A stretch of 42,702 nt of DNA. It comes from Nocardioides zhouii (GTDB lineage: Bacteria; Actinomycetota; Actinomycetes; Propionibacteriales; Nocardioidaceae). A program made the position numbers and the translations under genes. Location: NCBI RefSeq assembly GCF_004137345.1, contig NZ_SDWV01000032.1, positions 1 through 42,702 of the forward strand. The letters run 5' to 3'. This document shows, piece by piece, positions 1 to 8,119 of the stretch. The notes beneath the pieces were generated by a model that saw nothing but the letters and a program-made list of their open reading frames with translations, was not told where the DNA came from and searched no databases. How positions within the stretch are numbered: the first letter of the stretch is position 1; each line of letters begins with the position of its first letter.

Positions 1-45
1 GCGCTCCAAAACGTCCTCAACAACACCACCGAGAAAGCGGCCTGA
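1..45 (+). CDS. 3' end of an unidentified gene (truncated by window start)
   Basis: An open frame from base 1 ends in TGA at 43-45 and encodes only ALQNVLNNTTEKAA. The fragment is too short to assign to a family. It uses CAA, AAC and AAA codons, less common in the surrounding genes, which hints at a gene of different origin, but 14 codons prove nothing. It converges on the lipid-kinase gene that ends at 72. Confidence 0.35.
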   Translation, partial: ALQNVLNNTTEKAA

Positions 46-71
46 ACGGTCAGGGGTAGACACAGGGCAAC

Positions 72-977
72 TCATGCGAGGACCTCGAGCGCACCGGGGT
101 CGCACGTGACGGTGAGGGGCAGCGGTCCGAAGCGCTCGCCGTCGGCGTACGACACGATGCCGGGCGCGGCGACGGTGACCGAGCGCACCCGCCGGTGGAC
201 GTACTCGGCGACGCCGTCGATCTTCCCGGTGAAGAGTCGCGGATAGGAGCGCACCAGCTTGGGCTTGCTCATCTTGGTGATGACCACGACGTCGAGCAGT
301 CCGTCGTCGAGGAGGGCTCCCTCGGTGATCCGCAGGCCGCCGCCGAAGGACGGGCCGTTGCCGACGGCGACGAGCATCGCCTCGTGCTCGACCGTCTCGC
401 CGTCGAGGTCGAGGACGTACGGCAGCGGTCGGAAGGTGCGCAGCTCGGCCAGCGTGGCGAGGTTGTAGCGCATCTGTCCCTTCGGCCAGGTCATCGCGTT
501 GGCGCGCTCGTTGACGATCGCGTCGAAGCCGGCGGCCAGGACGGTGACGAACCAGCGGTCGCCGCTGCGGGCGAGGTCGATGCTGCGGCGGCGCGACGCG
601 ATGACGCGGTCGGCGGCGGCCACGGGGTCGGTGCGCGGCAGGCCGAGGTAGCGCGCGACGTCGTTGCCGGTGCCGCTGGGGATCAGGCCGAGGGGTACGC
701 CGGTGCGGGCGACGGCTTGGACGCCGAGGTGCACCAGCCCGTCTCCCCCGCACACGACGAGGGCCTCGACGCCGTCGGCCACGCAGGCCCTGGCCAGGTC
801 GAGCGCCTCGTCGGCGTCGCGACCCTGCAGGTTGCGTACGACGAACCCGCTCTCCCGGAGCCTGGCCAGCGCCACGTCACGGTGGCGAGCGCCCTTGCCT
901 CCGCCGGAGGTCGGGTTGGTGAGCAAGGCGATCTCGCGGCCCCGTACGGAGACAACGGGGTCTGACGGGTCGAGCAT
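72..977 (-). CDS. Diacylglycerol kinase family lipid kinase
   Basis: The 301-residue product has the DAGK-catalytic (YegS/LCB5) fold: an N-terminal strand followed by NPTSGGGKG, the nucleotide-binding VVCGGDGLVHLG near residue 75, and IPSGTGNDVARYLG near residue 100. The C-terminal half carries the family's GNGPSFGGG segment and a DDGLLDVV strand. Such enzymes phosphorylate diacylglycerol or a related lipid at the inner membrane face using ATP; the exact substrate cannot be told from sequence. The ATG at 975-977 is preferred over upstream in-frame codons because TAGTGT lies 7 nt before it, a leaderless arrangement repeated across this window. A second, clearly different paralogue lies at 40268-41215. 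Confidence 0.88.
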   Translation of the reverse strand: MLDPSDPVVSVRGREIALLTNPTSGGGKGARHRDVALARLRESGFVVRNLQGRDADEALDLARACVADGVEALVVCGGDGLVHLGVQAVARTGVPLGLIPSGTGNDVARYLGLPRTDPVAAADRVIASRRRSIDLARSGDRWFVTVLAAGFDAIVNERANAMTWPKGQMRYNLATLAELRTFRPLPYVLDLDGETVEHEAMLVAVGNGPSFGGGLRITEGALLDDGLLDVVVITKMSKPKLVRSYPRLFTGKIDGVAEYVHRRVRSVTVAAPGIVSYADGERFGPLPLTVTCDPGALEVLA

Positions 978-984
978 GAGCGCG

Positions 985-990
985 ACACTA
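985..990 (-). promoter_or_regulatory. Putative -10 box of the lipid kinase gene
   Basis: TAGTGT on the minus strand, 7 nt before the ATG at 977. This predicts a transcript starting at or next to the start codon. Confidence 0.45.
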
Positions 991-1000
991 TCCCGCAGCC

Positions 1001-1393
1001 CTAGGCTCCCAGCCGCAGCAGGGCCGCATAGCGCTCGGCGCGTGCGCCGACGGCGTTCGCGAACCGGCCGAGCGCCTCCAGGACGAGGTCGGGACCGAAG
1101 CCCGTGCCGGGCACGGCGAGCACCATCCGGGTGTCGAGGGCACCGACGACGACCTGTCCGTGACGCCAGGCCTGGTGGACCCGCAGGCGCGTCGCGTCGT
1201 CGACGACCGGCTCGGGATAGGCCTCGTCGACGGCCAGAAGGTCGCAGACGATGTCGTCCGCCCCCGCGGCGGTCAGCCGCCCCTGGACCAGGTGGCCGGA
1301 CCGCAGACCGGCGTCGGAGCGCCACACCACGTCATGGGTGCCGAGCCACTCGGGCAGGTCGAAGGGATCGATGTCGGTGATCGATGCCTGCAT
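1001..1393 (-). CDS. Conserved hypothetical protein
   Basis: The 130-residue product begins MQASITDIDPFDLPEWLGTH. I do not recognise its family. It has no membrane segment or signal peptide and looks like a small alpha/beta cytosolic protein with an acidic first half and an Arg/Ala-rich C-terminal helix (RFANAVGARAERYAALLRLG). It lies 43 bp downstream of tatC on the same strand and 23 bp before the lipid-kinase start, so it may be cotranscribed with tatAC. It also has its own candidate upstream box, CAGGCT, 6 nt before the ATG, a weaker version of the TAGGCT box seen at neighbouring genes. Three-and-a-bit tandem 10-bp repeats fill the gap upstream. Confidence 0.7.
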   Translation of the reverse strand: MQASITDIDPFDLPEWLGTHDVVWRSDAGLRSGHLVQGRLTAAGADDIVCDLLAVDEAYPEPVVDDATRLRVHQAWRHGQVVVGALDTRMVLAVPGTGFGPDLVLEALGRFANAVGARAERYAALLRLGA

Positions 1394-1404
1394 GGGTCCA
1401 GCCT

Positions 1405-1441
1405 GTCAGAGCACGTCAGAGCACGTCAGAGGCAGGTCAGA
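1405..1441. repeat. Tandem 10-bp repeats upstream of the 1393 gene
   Basis: GTCAGAGCAC occurs twice back to back (1405-1424), followed by GTCAGAGGCA and a further partial GTCAGA unit. The array spans the tatC stop codon and the gap before the gene starting at 1393. It could be an iterated protein-binding site or simple slippage. Confidence 0.6.
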
Positions 1442-2273
1442 TGGGAGACAGGTCGTCGGGGCCGAGCCCGGCGTTGGGGGCGTTGCGCGCCCGGCGACGG
1501 TCGTTGAACCGGGCGATGGCCTCGGAGGCGAAGAAGAGCAGCACCATCGGCCCGGCCATCAAGGTCATGGAGAACGGGTCGGCAGATGGCGTGGCGACGG
1601 CGGCAAAGACGAAGGTGCCGATGATGATCCACGGCCGGTACGCCTTCAGGGACGCACCCTTAACCACGCCGGCGAAGTTGAGCAGCACCACGAAGACCGG
1701 GATGTTGAACGACAACCCGAAGACGAAGAGTGTCCGGGTGAAGAACTGGAGATAGATGTTGAAGTCGACGAGGTTGGTGAAGCCGTCAGGGTTGAAGCCG
1801 ATCAGCACCTCGAGCGCGAGCGGGAGCGTGAGGTAGCCCAGCGCCACGCCACCGATGAAGAGGGGGCCGGCTACCGAGACGAAGATCCTGGTCATCTTGC
1901 GCTCTCGCGCATAGAGCCCGGGCAGCACGAAGGCCCACACCTGGTAGAGCCAGTACGGCGCCGTGACCAGGACTGCGGTGAAGCCGGCGAGGGTCAGCCA
2001 GAGAAGGAGGCCCGCGGCCGGCCCGCTCGTGACGGCCTGCGATGCTCCCTTCGGCAAGTTCTCCATGGCCTGGGTGTAGGGGCCGATGACGAGGTCGAGC
2101 AGAGTGTGACGGAACACCAGGGCGACGACCACGGCCACGACGAGCGCGAGCAGACAGCGTAACAACCGCGCACGGAACTCGCGGAAGTGGTCGGCCAGCG
2201 CCATCCGGCCGTCCGGCCCGACAGCCTCTGGCGGCGGTCCCTTGAAGAGACCGAAGAGGCCGGAGATCCTCAC
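1437..2273 (-). CDS. tatC: Sec-independent protein translocase subunit TatC
   Basis: TatC is the polytopic receptor of the twin-arginine pathway, which exports folded proteins across the cytoplasmic membrane; it binds the RR signal peptide and recruits TatA. The 278-residue product has the family's N-terminal cytoplasmic motif DHFREFRARLL followed by six hydrophobic segments, with the usual periplasmic loop after the first. The C-terminal tail (ARFNDRRRARNAPNAG) is basic. The GTG start at 2271-2273 lies 5 bp after the tatA stop, indicating cotranscription; an ATG 69 bp further in (before ALADHF) is an alternative. No tatB is visible nearby, so any TatB would be encoded elsewhere. Confidence 0.93.
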   Translation of the reverse strand: MRISGLFGLFKGPPPEAVGPDGRMALADHFREFRARLLRCLLALVVAVVVALVFRHTLLDLVIGPYTQAMENLPKGASQAVTSGPAAGLLLWLTLAGFTAVLVTAPYWLYQVWAFVLPGLYARERKMTRIFVSVAGPLFIGGVALGYLTLPLALEVLIGFNPDGFTNLVDFNIYLQFFTRTLFVFGLSFNIPVFVVLLNFAGVVKGASLKAYRPWIIIGTFVFAAVATPSADPFSMTLMAGPMVLLFFASEAIARFNDRRRARNAPNAGLGPDDLSPI

Positions 2274-2278
2274 CCGGG

Positions 2279-2560
2279 TCAGGCGGTGGTGTCGTCGCGC
2301 CGCTCGCGGACCACGTCACCCGTGGTCTCGGTGCGCGCCTCGACCTCGCGGGCTTCGATCTCGCGCTGCTCGGGCGTCTTGTCCGCGTCGTCCTTGGCGC
2401 CGTCTCGCAGGTCCTTGGTCTCGGTCTTGAAGATCCGCAGGGCCTGGCCCGTGCTGCGGGCGAGGTCGGGCAGCTTGGCGGCACCGAACACGAGCACGAC
2501 GATCGCCAGGATCACCAGCCACTCCAGCCCCTGGGGCATACCGACCAGTGGGTTGATCAT
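2279..2560 (-). CDS. tatA: Sec-independent protein translocase subunit TatA
   Basis: TatA oligomerises to form the protein-conducting element of the Tat translocon. The 93-residue product shows the standard plan: a short N-terminus, one transmembrane helix (LEWLVILAIVVLVFGAAKLPDLAR), the FG hinge, an amphipathic helix (STGQALRIFKTETKDLRDG) and a charged disordered tail rich in Asp, Glu and Arg. It is 46 bp downstream of pafC and directly precedes tatC. The pafBC-tatAC neighbourhood is the usual actinobacterial arrangement. Confidence 0.95.
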   Translation of the reverse strand: MINPLVGMPQGLEWLVILAIVVLVFGAAKLPDLARSTGQALRIFKTETKDLRDGAKDDADKTPEQREIEAREVEARTETTGDVVRERRDDTTA

Positions 2561-2606
2561 GAGGTCACTCCAAGCGTGGGATTGCGGATGGGAGGTGCTG
2601 CAGCAT

Positions 2607-3602
2607 TCACGGGAAGTCTACGCCGCCATCCTCATAGAGGCTGAGGGTTGCCCGTGCTGCGGATGTGAACGATGCGGCGTAGTCGTCCGGCGCCAACAAG
2701 GTGGCGTGCGGAGCGAGGCGGAACAGCAGCGAGCGTACCCACTGCTCGCTGGCCACCTCGAGGTCGACGTCGATGGTGTCGTCGGGACCGGGTCGCTGCG
2801 CCGTGACCTGGTAGTACTCGACCACCCACCATGCGGGCGGGGCGAGGCGCAGCGTGACCGTGCGGGTCTCGGAGTCGGCGAACCACCCTCCGGTCAAGTC
2901 CCGGGCACGCGCGCCGGGGTCCGCGACCGGCGTGTCGAGCTCGGTCGCGGCCAGGATCCGGTCCACCCGGAACGCCCGGTCGCCCTGGGCCGTGTGGCAC
3001 CACGCGTCGAGGTAGAACAGGTCCTCGATGCGGGCCAGTCCACGCGGATCCACCACCCGGCGGGACTCCTCGTCGCGTGACGGCACGTAGTAGGTGATCT
3101 CGGCCTGGTGCCCGTGGGCGATCGCCGCCTGCAGCACCGGGATGACGGCGCTGCTCTCGAGGGCCGTCGGGTCGACGTGCAGGCGCAGCAGGCCCTCGCC
3201 GTCCTGGCCCGCGGCCGACTCGAGCTTGGTCAGCGTGCGCTCGATGACGTCGCGCGCCTCGTCGGGTGCGGCCTCGACCATGGTGCGCAGCGCCACCACG
3301 AGCGACGTGGCCTCGGCGGGCGAGAAGCGGACCGGTCGGGCGAGGTAGTCGGCGTTGTCGACGCGGATGATCCGGTCGCCCTCGAGCGCCTCGAGGTCGA
3401 CCTCGATCAGGTCGCCGGGGAGCCCGGGCGAGACGCCGGTCATGAAGAGCAGCCGCAGGTCGCGCTCGATCTGGTCGGCGTCGGTGCCGAAGTGGGAGGC
3501 GGCGTCGTCGAGACGCACCTCGCCGCGGGCGAGGAGGTAGGGCACCAGGGCCAGGAGGCGGGCGACCTGGTCGGGGGCGGTGTCGGCGCTCTGGCTGGTC
3601 AT
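2607..3602 (-). CDS. pafC: WYL-domain transcriptional regulator PafC
   Basis: PafC partners PafB; in mycobacteria the PafBC complex activates RecA/LexA-independent DNA-damage promoters, and single-stranded DNA is the proposed signal. The 331-residue product has an N-terminal winged helix-turn-helix (about residues 10-75, VARLLALVPYLLARGEVRLDD at its start), a middle WYL domain (DLFYLDAWCHTAQGDRAFRVDRI) and a C-terminal WCX-like domain. The ATG at 3600-3602 overlaps the pafB stop by 4 bp (ATGA), implying translational coupling; the frame stays open further upstream but that stretch is inside pafB. The name comes from the operon; it does not mean the protein is part of the degradation machinery. 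Confidence 0.93.
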   Translation of the reverse strand: MTSQSADTAPDQVARLLALVPYLLARGEVRLDDAASHFGTDADQIERDLRLLFMTGVSPGLPGDLIEVDLEALEGDRIIRVDNADYLARPVRFSPAEATSLVVALRTMVEAAPDEARDVIERTLTKLESAAGQDGEGLLRLHVDPTALESSAVIPVLQAAIAHGHQAEITYYVPSRDEESRRVVDPRGLARIEDLFYLDAWCHTAQGDRAFRVDRILAATELDTPVADPGARARDLTGGWFADSETRTVTLRLAPPAWWVVEYYQVTAQRPGPDDTIDVDLEVASEQWVRSLLFRLAPHATLLAPDDYAASFTSAARATLSLYEDGGVDFP

Positions 3603-4573
3603 CGCATCCCCCCGGCGGCCACGGCCCGCAGCCGCGAGACCACCTCGTCGCGCAGCGCCTGCGGGCCCTCGACCACGACGTCGGCGCCGTAGGTCAGCAC
3701 CTCGTCGGACAGCTCGTGGACGGGGCCCTGGACCACGACGCTGTCCCAGCCGGGCTCGTCCAGCGCTGTCACGGACTCCGCGCGGCGGCGCAGTCCCACT
3801 CCCGTGCCCTGCCGCACCCGGAGCTCGGCCCGCACCGACGGGAACGACGGCGAGAGGCGACGGGCCACGGCGCGTACGTCGGTGCCCGCCGGCACGTCGT
3901 ACGCATGGGACTTGCCGGTGGCACGCACCGTGCCGACGATCCGCGAGAGCCGGAAGACCCGCTCGGCGCCGCGGTCGACGTCGAAGCCGACGACGTACCA
4001 CCGCCCCGAGGACCGCGCGAGGCCCCACGGCTGCACCCGACGTGTGGTGGGTTCGGTCTCGCTCGCGCGCTGGTAGGGGAAGCTGACCTGGCGGCGCTTG
4101 CCGACGGCGTCCCACAGCGGCTCGAAGGCGGGCTCGTCGGCGGAGATCGCCGGCGCGACGACCTCGAGGCGGGCGGGATCGATCTCCACCCCTTGCCCCT
4201 TGAGCTTGGCGAGCGCGCGGGCGGTCGCCTTGGCGAGCGTGGCCTGCTGCCAGACCTGGGCGGCGAGGCCGAGCACGGCCGCCTCGTCGGACTCGAAGCG
4301 GATCTCGGGCAGCGAGGTCTGCTCGGTGGGGATGCGGTAGCCGATCTCGTCGTCGAAGAACGCGTCGGCGCTACCGACCTCGATCACGGCGCCGATCTGG
4401 CGCAGCGCGTCCTTGTCGCGCTCGAAGGCACGCTCGAACGCCTCGTCACCCGCAGGACCGCGCGGGTGGTCGCCGTACACGGCCTCCCGGATGGCGTCCT
4501 TGCCGATGAACCGCTTGGCGCCGAGCAGCAGGATGTGCAGGTTCATCAGCCGCTCAGCTCGAGGCTGCGCCAT
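3599..4573 (-). CDS. pafB: WYL-domain transcriptional regulator PafB
   Basis: The 324-residue product is the PafC paralogue and partner. An N-terminal winged helix (about 5-80, beginning RAERLMNLHILLLGAKRFI) includes the longer wing typical of PafB. A WYL domain follows (SSGRWYVVGFDVDRGAERVFRLSRI), then a C-terminal WCX region with alternating Arg residues. A strong Shine-Dalgarno-like GGGAGGG lies just upstream of the ATG. The gene sits 33 bp after the FKBP lipoprotein gene and overlaps pafC by 4 bp, so FKBP-pafB-pafC-tatA-tatC probably form one transcription unit. I saw no clear copy of the PafBC-dependent promoter consensus (TTGTCRGTG-N8-TANNNT) in this region. Confidence 0.93.
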   Translation of the reverse strand: MAQPRAERLMNLHILLLGAKRFIGKDAIREAVYGDHPRGPAGDEAFERAFERDKDALRQIGAVIEVGSADAFFDDEIGYRIPTEQTSLPEIRFESDEAAVLGLAAQVWQQATLAKATARALAKLKGQGVEIDPARLEVVAPAISADEPAFEPLWDAVGKRRQVSFPYQRASETEPTTRRVQPWGLARSSGRWYVVGFDVDRGAERVFRLSRIVGTVRATGKSHAYDVPAGTDVRAVARRLSPSFPSVRAELRVRQGTGVGLRRRAESVTALDEPGWDSVVVQGPVHELSDEVLTYGADVVVEGPQALRDEVVSRLRAVAAGGMR

Positions 4574-4606
4574 GACTTCCCTCCCCCTGCCTCTCGCGCC
4601 CGGTCG

Positions 4607-5614
4607 TCAGTCGGCTTCGGACACGCCGAGGATGTCGATCACGAAGAAGAGCGTGTCGGTGCCCTTGATGCCGGCGTCCGCGTTGCCCTCCTCGCCGTAG
4701 CCCTTGTTCGGCGGGATCTCGAGGATCACCCGGGAGCCGACGGTGCGGCCCACGAGGCGCTCGTCCCAGCCCGCGATGACACTGCCGACGCCGATCGGGA
4801 ACTCGGCCGGCTCGCCGGTGTACGACTCGTCGAAGGGCGCCTCGGCGTCGTAGACCTGACCGAGGTAGTTGACGATGAGCGTCTGGCCGGACTTCACCTT
4901 GGCGCCGTCGCCCTTGATCAGGGTGGTGGCGATGAGCTCGCCGGTCGGCTTGTGGGCCTCGGTGAAGTCGAGCCCGGTGATGATGCCGTCCTGCTCGAGC
5001 AGGGTCGGCGCCCAGCCGGCGGGCTTCTTCTCCTCGCCCTGCGGTCCGTCGAGCGGCGGCACGGTCGGCGGGGGCGGCACGGTGTCCGAGCGGCCCATGA
5101 TGTCGACGACGATGACTGCCGCGTCGCGGTTGCCGATGCCGAACCGCGCACCACCGAACTTGCCGAACGCCTTGTCCGAGGGGATCAGCGCCAGGATCCG
5201 GTCGCCGACCTTGTGGCCGACCATCGTGTCGGTGAGGAACGGCAGCACCTCGTCGCCGAGCTCCAGCGACTGGGGCTCGCCCTCGAAGGTGCTCTGCGTC
5301 TCCTTCTCGGTGTAGCCGTTGCCGATCCACCACTGCGCCTCGACGGTGTCACCGGCGGCCACGTCCTCGCCGTCACCCTCGATGACGACGTCGGTCTCGG
5401 TCTTGGACGGGTCGAGGCGGCCGTCGAAGGTCACCTCGGGCGCCTCGCCCTGCTTGCCCTCGACGGTCACCGAGCTCAGCGAGGCGCTGCCCTCGTCGGC
5501 GTCGCTCGACTCGGACCCGCAGGCGGCGAGCACCAGCAGGCTGACGGCGAGGAGACCGCTGAGGGCTCGTCGGTGGGCAGCGGAACGGACACGAGACACA
5601 GGTTTCAACCTCAT
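4607..5614 (-). CDS. Tandem FKBP-type peptidyl-prolyl isomerase lipoprotein
   Basis: The 335-residue product has a lipoprotein signal: a basic n-region, a hydrophobic stretch (LSGLLAVSLLVLAAC) and lipobox LAAC with Cys32. Two FKBP domains follow, about residues 70-160 (ends RDAAVIVVDIMGRSD) and 210-335 (GQTLIVNYLGQVYD, FPIGVGSVIAGWDERLVG, KGYGEEGNADAGI). The second keeps the family's core motifs best; the first is more divergent. It should act outside the membrane, isomerising Xaa-Pro bonds in exported proteins, fitting its place upstream of tatAC. The ATG at 5614 is preferred over GTG at 5641 because the GTG overlaps a TAGGGT -10 box. It is the apparent head of the pafBC-tatAC operon. Confidence 0.88.
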   Translation of the reverse strand: MRLKPVSRVRSAAHRRALSGLLAVSLLVLAACGSESSDADEGSASLSSVTVEGKQGEAPEVTFDGRLDPSKTETDVVIEGDGEDVAAGDTVEAQWWIGNGYTEKETQSTFEGEPQSLELGDEVLPFLTDTMVGHKVGDRILALIPSDKAFGKFGGARFGIGNRDAAVIVVDIMGRSDTVPPPPTVPPLDGPQGEEKKPAGWAPTLLEQDGIITGLDFTEAHKPTGELIATTLIKGDGAKVKSGQTLIVNYLGQVYDAEAPFDESYTGEPAEFPIGVGSVIAGWDERLVGRTVGSRVILEIPPNKGYGEEGNADAGIKGTDTLFFVIDILGVSEAD

Positions 5615-5639
5615 CGATCGACACAGCGTTGGCCGGGTC

Positions 5640-5645
5640 ACCCTA
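5640..5645 (-). promoter_or_regulatory. Putative -10 box of the FKBP-pafBC-tatAC operon
   Basis: TAGGGT on the minus strand. A start about 7 nt downstream would leave a leader of roughly 20 nt before the ATG at 5614. Confidence 0.45.
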
Positions 5646-5690
5646 TCCAGCGACCCCTACCGGTGCGCGACGACACCGGTCACAGGGTGG

Positions 5691-7052
5691 TCACATCCCG
5701 TCGATGAGCCGCTGCACGCGCTCGTCGTACGCCTTGAACGGGTCCTTGCAGAGCACGGTGCGCTGCGCCTGGTCGTTGAGCTTGAGGTGCACCCAGTCGA
5801 CGGTGAAGTCGCGGCGCCGCTCCTGGGCCTTGCGGATGAACTCGCCACGCAGCCGGGCGCGGGTGTTCTGCGGCGGGACGCTCTTGGCCTCGAAGATCTT
5901 GAGGTCGGTGGTGACGCGCGCAACGGCGCCGCGCTTCTCCAGCAGGTAGTAGAGGCCGCGGCCGCGGTGGATGTCGTGGTACGCCAGGTCGAGCTGGGCG
6001 ATCCGGGCGTCGCCGAGCGACAAGCCGTTCTTGGCGCGGTAGCGCTCGATCAGCTTGTACTTGATGACCCAGTCGATCTCGCGGTCCACCAGGCCGAGGT
6101 CGTCGGACTCCACGGCCTTGAGCCCCCTCTCCCAGAGGTCCAGTGCCCGCTCGATGGTGGGCGTGGAGATCTGGCGGCGGTCGACGAAGTCGCGTGCCTT
6201 GCCGAGGTACTCCGCCTGGATCTCGAGGGCGCTCGCCTCCCGGCCGTTGGCCAGGCGAATCTTGCGCCGCCCCGTCATGTCGTGGCTGATCTCGCGGATG
6301 GCGCGGATCGGGTTCTCCATCGTGAGGTCGCGCATCACCACGCCCTCCTCGATCATCCGCAGCACCAGGTCGCACGACGCGACCTTGAGCATCGTCGTGG
6401 TCTCGCTCATGTTGGAGTCGCCCACGATGACGTGGAGGCGACGGAACCGCTCGGCGTCGGCGTGCGGCTCGTCGCGGGTGTTGATGATCGGGCGGCTGCG
6501 GGTGGTGGCGCTGCTGACGCCCTCCCAGATGTGCTCGGCACGCTGGCTCACGCTGTACGACGCCCCGCGCGGAGTCATCACGACCTTGCCGGCGCCGACG
6601 ATGATCTGCCGGGTGACCAGGAACGGGATCAGCACCTCGGCGAGCTTGCTGAACTCCCCCGCCCGGCCGACGAGGTAGTTCTCGTGGCAGCCGTACGAGT
6701 TGCCGGCCGAGTCGGTGTTGTTCTTGAAGAGGTAGATGTCGCCGGAGATGCCCTCCTCGTGGAGGCGGTTCTCGGCGTCGAGGAGCAGGCCCTCGAGGAT
6801 CCGCTCGCCGGCCTTGTCGTGCGTGACGAGCTCCACGATGTCGTCGCACTCGGGGGTGGCGTACTCCGGGTGGCTGCCGACGTCGAGGTAGAGCCGCGCG
6901 CCGTTGCGGAGGAAGACGTTGGACGAGCGGCCCCAGCTGACGACCTTGCGGAAGAGGTAGCGGGCGACCTCGTCGGGGCTCAGCCGGCGCTGGCCCTTGA
7001 ACGTGCACGTGACGCCGTACTCGTTCTCGATGCCGAAGATGCGCCGGTCCAT
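5691..7052 (-). CDS. pafA: Pup-protein ligase PafA
   Basis: PafA uses ATP to phosphorylate the C-terminal glutamate of Pup and forms an isopeptide bond to substrate lysines. The 453-residue product has the glutamine-synthetase-like fold signature: MDRRIFGIENEYGVTCTF at the N-terminus, with the metal/ATP-binding Glu9 and Glu11, and RNGARLYLDVGSHPEYATPE, in which Asp57 matches the known catalytic aspartate of mycobacterial PafA. YLFKNNTDSAGNSYGCHENYL is the conserved Pup-enzyme loop region. The start is fixed by this N-terminus and by TAGGGT 6 nt upstream (leaderless). It is monocistronic here, separated from the FKBP gene by a promoter and from prcA by a plus-strand island. Confidence 0.97.
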   Translation of the reverse strand: MDRRIFGIENEYGVTCTFKGQRRLSPDEVARYLFRKVVSWGRSSNVFLRNGARLYLDVGSHPEYATPECDDIVELVTHDKAGERILEGLLLDAENRLHEEGISGDIYLFKNNTDSAGNSYGCHENYLVGRAGEFSKLAEVLIPFLVTRQIIVGAGKVVMTPRGASYSVSQRAEHIWEGVSSATTRSRPIINTRDEPHADAERFRRLHVIVGDSNMSETTTMLKVASCDLVLRMIEEGVVMRDLTMENPIRAIREISHDMTGRRKIRLANGREASALEIQAEYLGKARDFVDRRQISTPTIERALDLWERGLKAVESDDLGLVDREIDWVIKYKLIERYRAKNGLSLGDARIAQLDLAYHDIHRGRGLYYLLEKRGAVARVTTDLKIFEAKSVPPQNTRARLRGEFIRKAQERRRDFTVDWVHLKLNDQAQRTVLCKDPFKAYDERVQRLIDGM

Positions 7053-7058
7053 GGCCCC

Positions 7059-7064
7059 ACCCTA
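7059..7064 (-). promoter_or_regulatory. Putative -10 box of pafA
   Basis: TAGGGT on the minus strand, exactly 6 nt before the pafA ATG, predicting a leaderless message. Confidence 0.5.
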
Positions 7065-7148
7065 GGCGTGGTTGCCACGCCGCAGCCGTCACTCCGCTCC
7101 GAATCGCGCCCGGCGAGCCGTGTTGTCCGCCCCTTCCAGGGTGCGGGC

Positions 7149-7646
7149 ATGACTGAGTCCGACACCTCGACCGACCTCCGACCCGGCACGTGGCCCGGCC
7201 ACGTGGCGATGGCCGTCGGCACCGGCCTGCTGACCACCTACCTGCCGGTGCAGCGCTGGCGGCGATCCGCGCGGTAGGGGCTGTACGGCGGGATGGGCGC
7301 GCTGGCCTCCGGCGGCATGGGCGCCTTCCTCGCCGCCCCGGATCGGCACGTGGAGCGGGCCCGGCAGGAGGAACCACCGTTCACCCTGAGCTCCGGCGCC
7401 AAGGCGGCCGTCGCCGCTGGGTTCGGCGCGCTGGTGATGGTGGTGAGCCGCGGCGGGCAGTCTGCGGTCGAGTGGGCCGAGCGCGCGCTCACCGCTCGCG
7501 GCGTACGCCGTCCGCGACTGTGGATGGGAGTGGCTGCCGCAGCTGCCTCGCTGGCGATGAGCGCCGCTGACATGCGCACCGCGGCCCGGGACCAGGCGTC
7601 CACGTCCCGACAGGACGCTCTTGACGGTCCGGCCTCCTCCGGGTGA
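7149..7646 (+). pseudogene. Small membrane-protein gene interrupted by an in-frame TAG
   Basis: Reading from ATG at 7149, 42 codons encode a Gly/Ala-rich segment (GHVAMAVGTGLLTTYLPV) followed by QRWRRSAR, then TAG at 7275-7277. The same frame continues without another stop for 123 codons to TGA at 7646: GLYGGMGALASGGMGAFLAAP, a charged loop, and a second hydrophobic pair (AAVAAGFGALVMVVSRGG, MGVAAAAASLAMSA). The seamless continuation suggests one gene of about 165 codons split by a nonsense codon. Alternatives are a short first ORF with reinitiation at ATG 7293, readthrough, or a sequencing error. The upstream box is CAGGGT 6 nt before the ATG, one base off the TAGGGT used by neighbours. Function unknown. 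Confidence 0.6.
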
Positions 7647-8068
7647 GCGTTGCCCCCATGCAAGCGCGCCACCTCGTCGCGACGGTGCTCGTCGAGCCGA
7701 GCCTGGTCGCTGACCTCGAGCTGCGGGTGATGACCGACGACCTCTGGTTGTGGCCGGTCAGGACCGCCCCGGTGGTCGTCGACGGCGAGCGGATGGAGTT
7801 CCAGCTCCGCCGGCGCCTGGTCGAGCAGCGGCGCGGTGCCTGGGACGACGCGGCCACGTGGACGCCGGTGTGGATCGGCTTCGGCGACGCCTGGCACGAG
7901 TTCGGTCCCGACGGGAGCGCCCGTCCCACCGGGCCACTCCCCTGGGCCGCGCACCAGAGGTTGTGGCACGCGCTCGCGGAGTTCGGCTCGCTCGTGCGCT
8001 ACCGGCGACGGCTCGGAGGGATCCCCACCGAACCCACCGAGCACTGGCCGGGTCTCCACCTCCGCTGA
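7643..8068 (+). CDS. Hypothetical protein, translationally coupled to the broken gene
   Basis: The 141-residue product has no membrane segment and no family I recognise. It is Trp-rich (LWLWPVRTAP, WDDAATWTPVWIGFGDAWHEFG, WAAHQRLWHALAEFG), suggesting a compact beta-rich fold with a C-terminal helix. The GTG at 7643 overlaps the preceding TGA (GTGA), implying coupling; ATG at 7658 (MQARHLV) is an equally possible start giving 136 residues. If the upstream reading frame really is broken, coupling would fail unless ribosomes reinitiate at 7293. It lies inside the proteasome locus, between pafA and prcA but on the opposite strand. Confidence 0.65.
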   Translation: MSVAPMQARHLVATVLVEPSLVADLELRVMTDDLWLWPVRTAPVVVDGERMEFQLRRRLVEQRRGAWDDAATWTPVWIGFGDAWHEFGPDGSARPTGPLPWAAHQRLWHALAEFGSLVRYRRRLGGIPTEPTEHWPGLHLR

Positions 8069-8119
8069 GCCGCCGTTGCTTCGGGCTGGTCGCTGGTCGT
8101 CCGCCCCTCGGCCGGGGTG

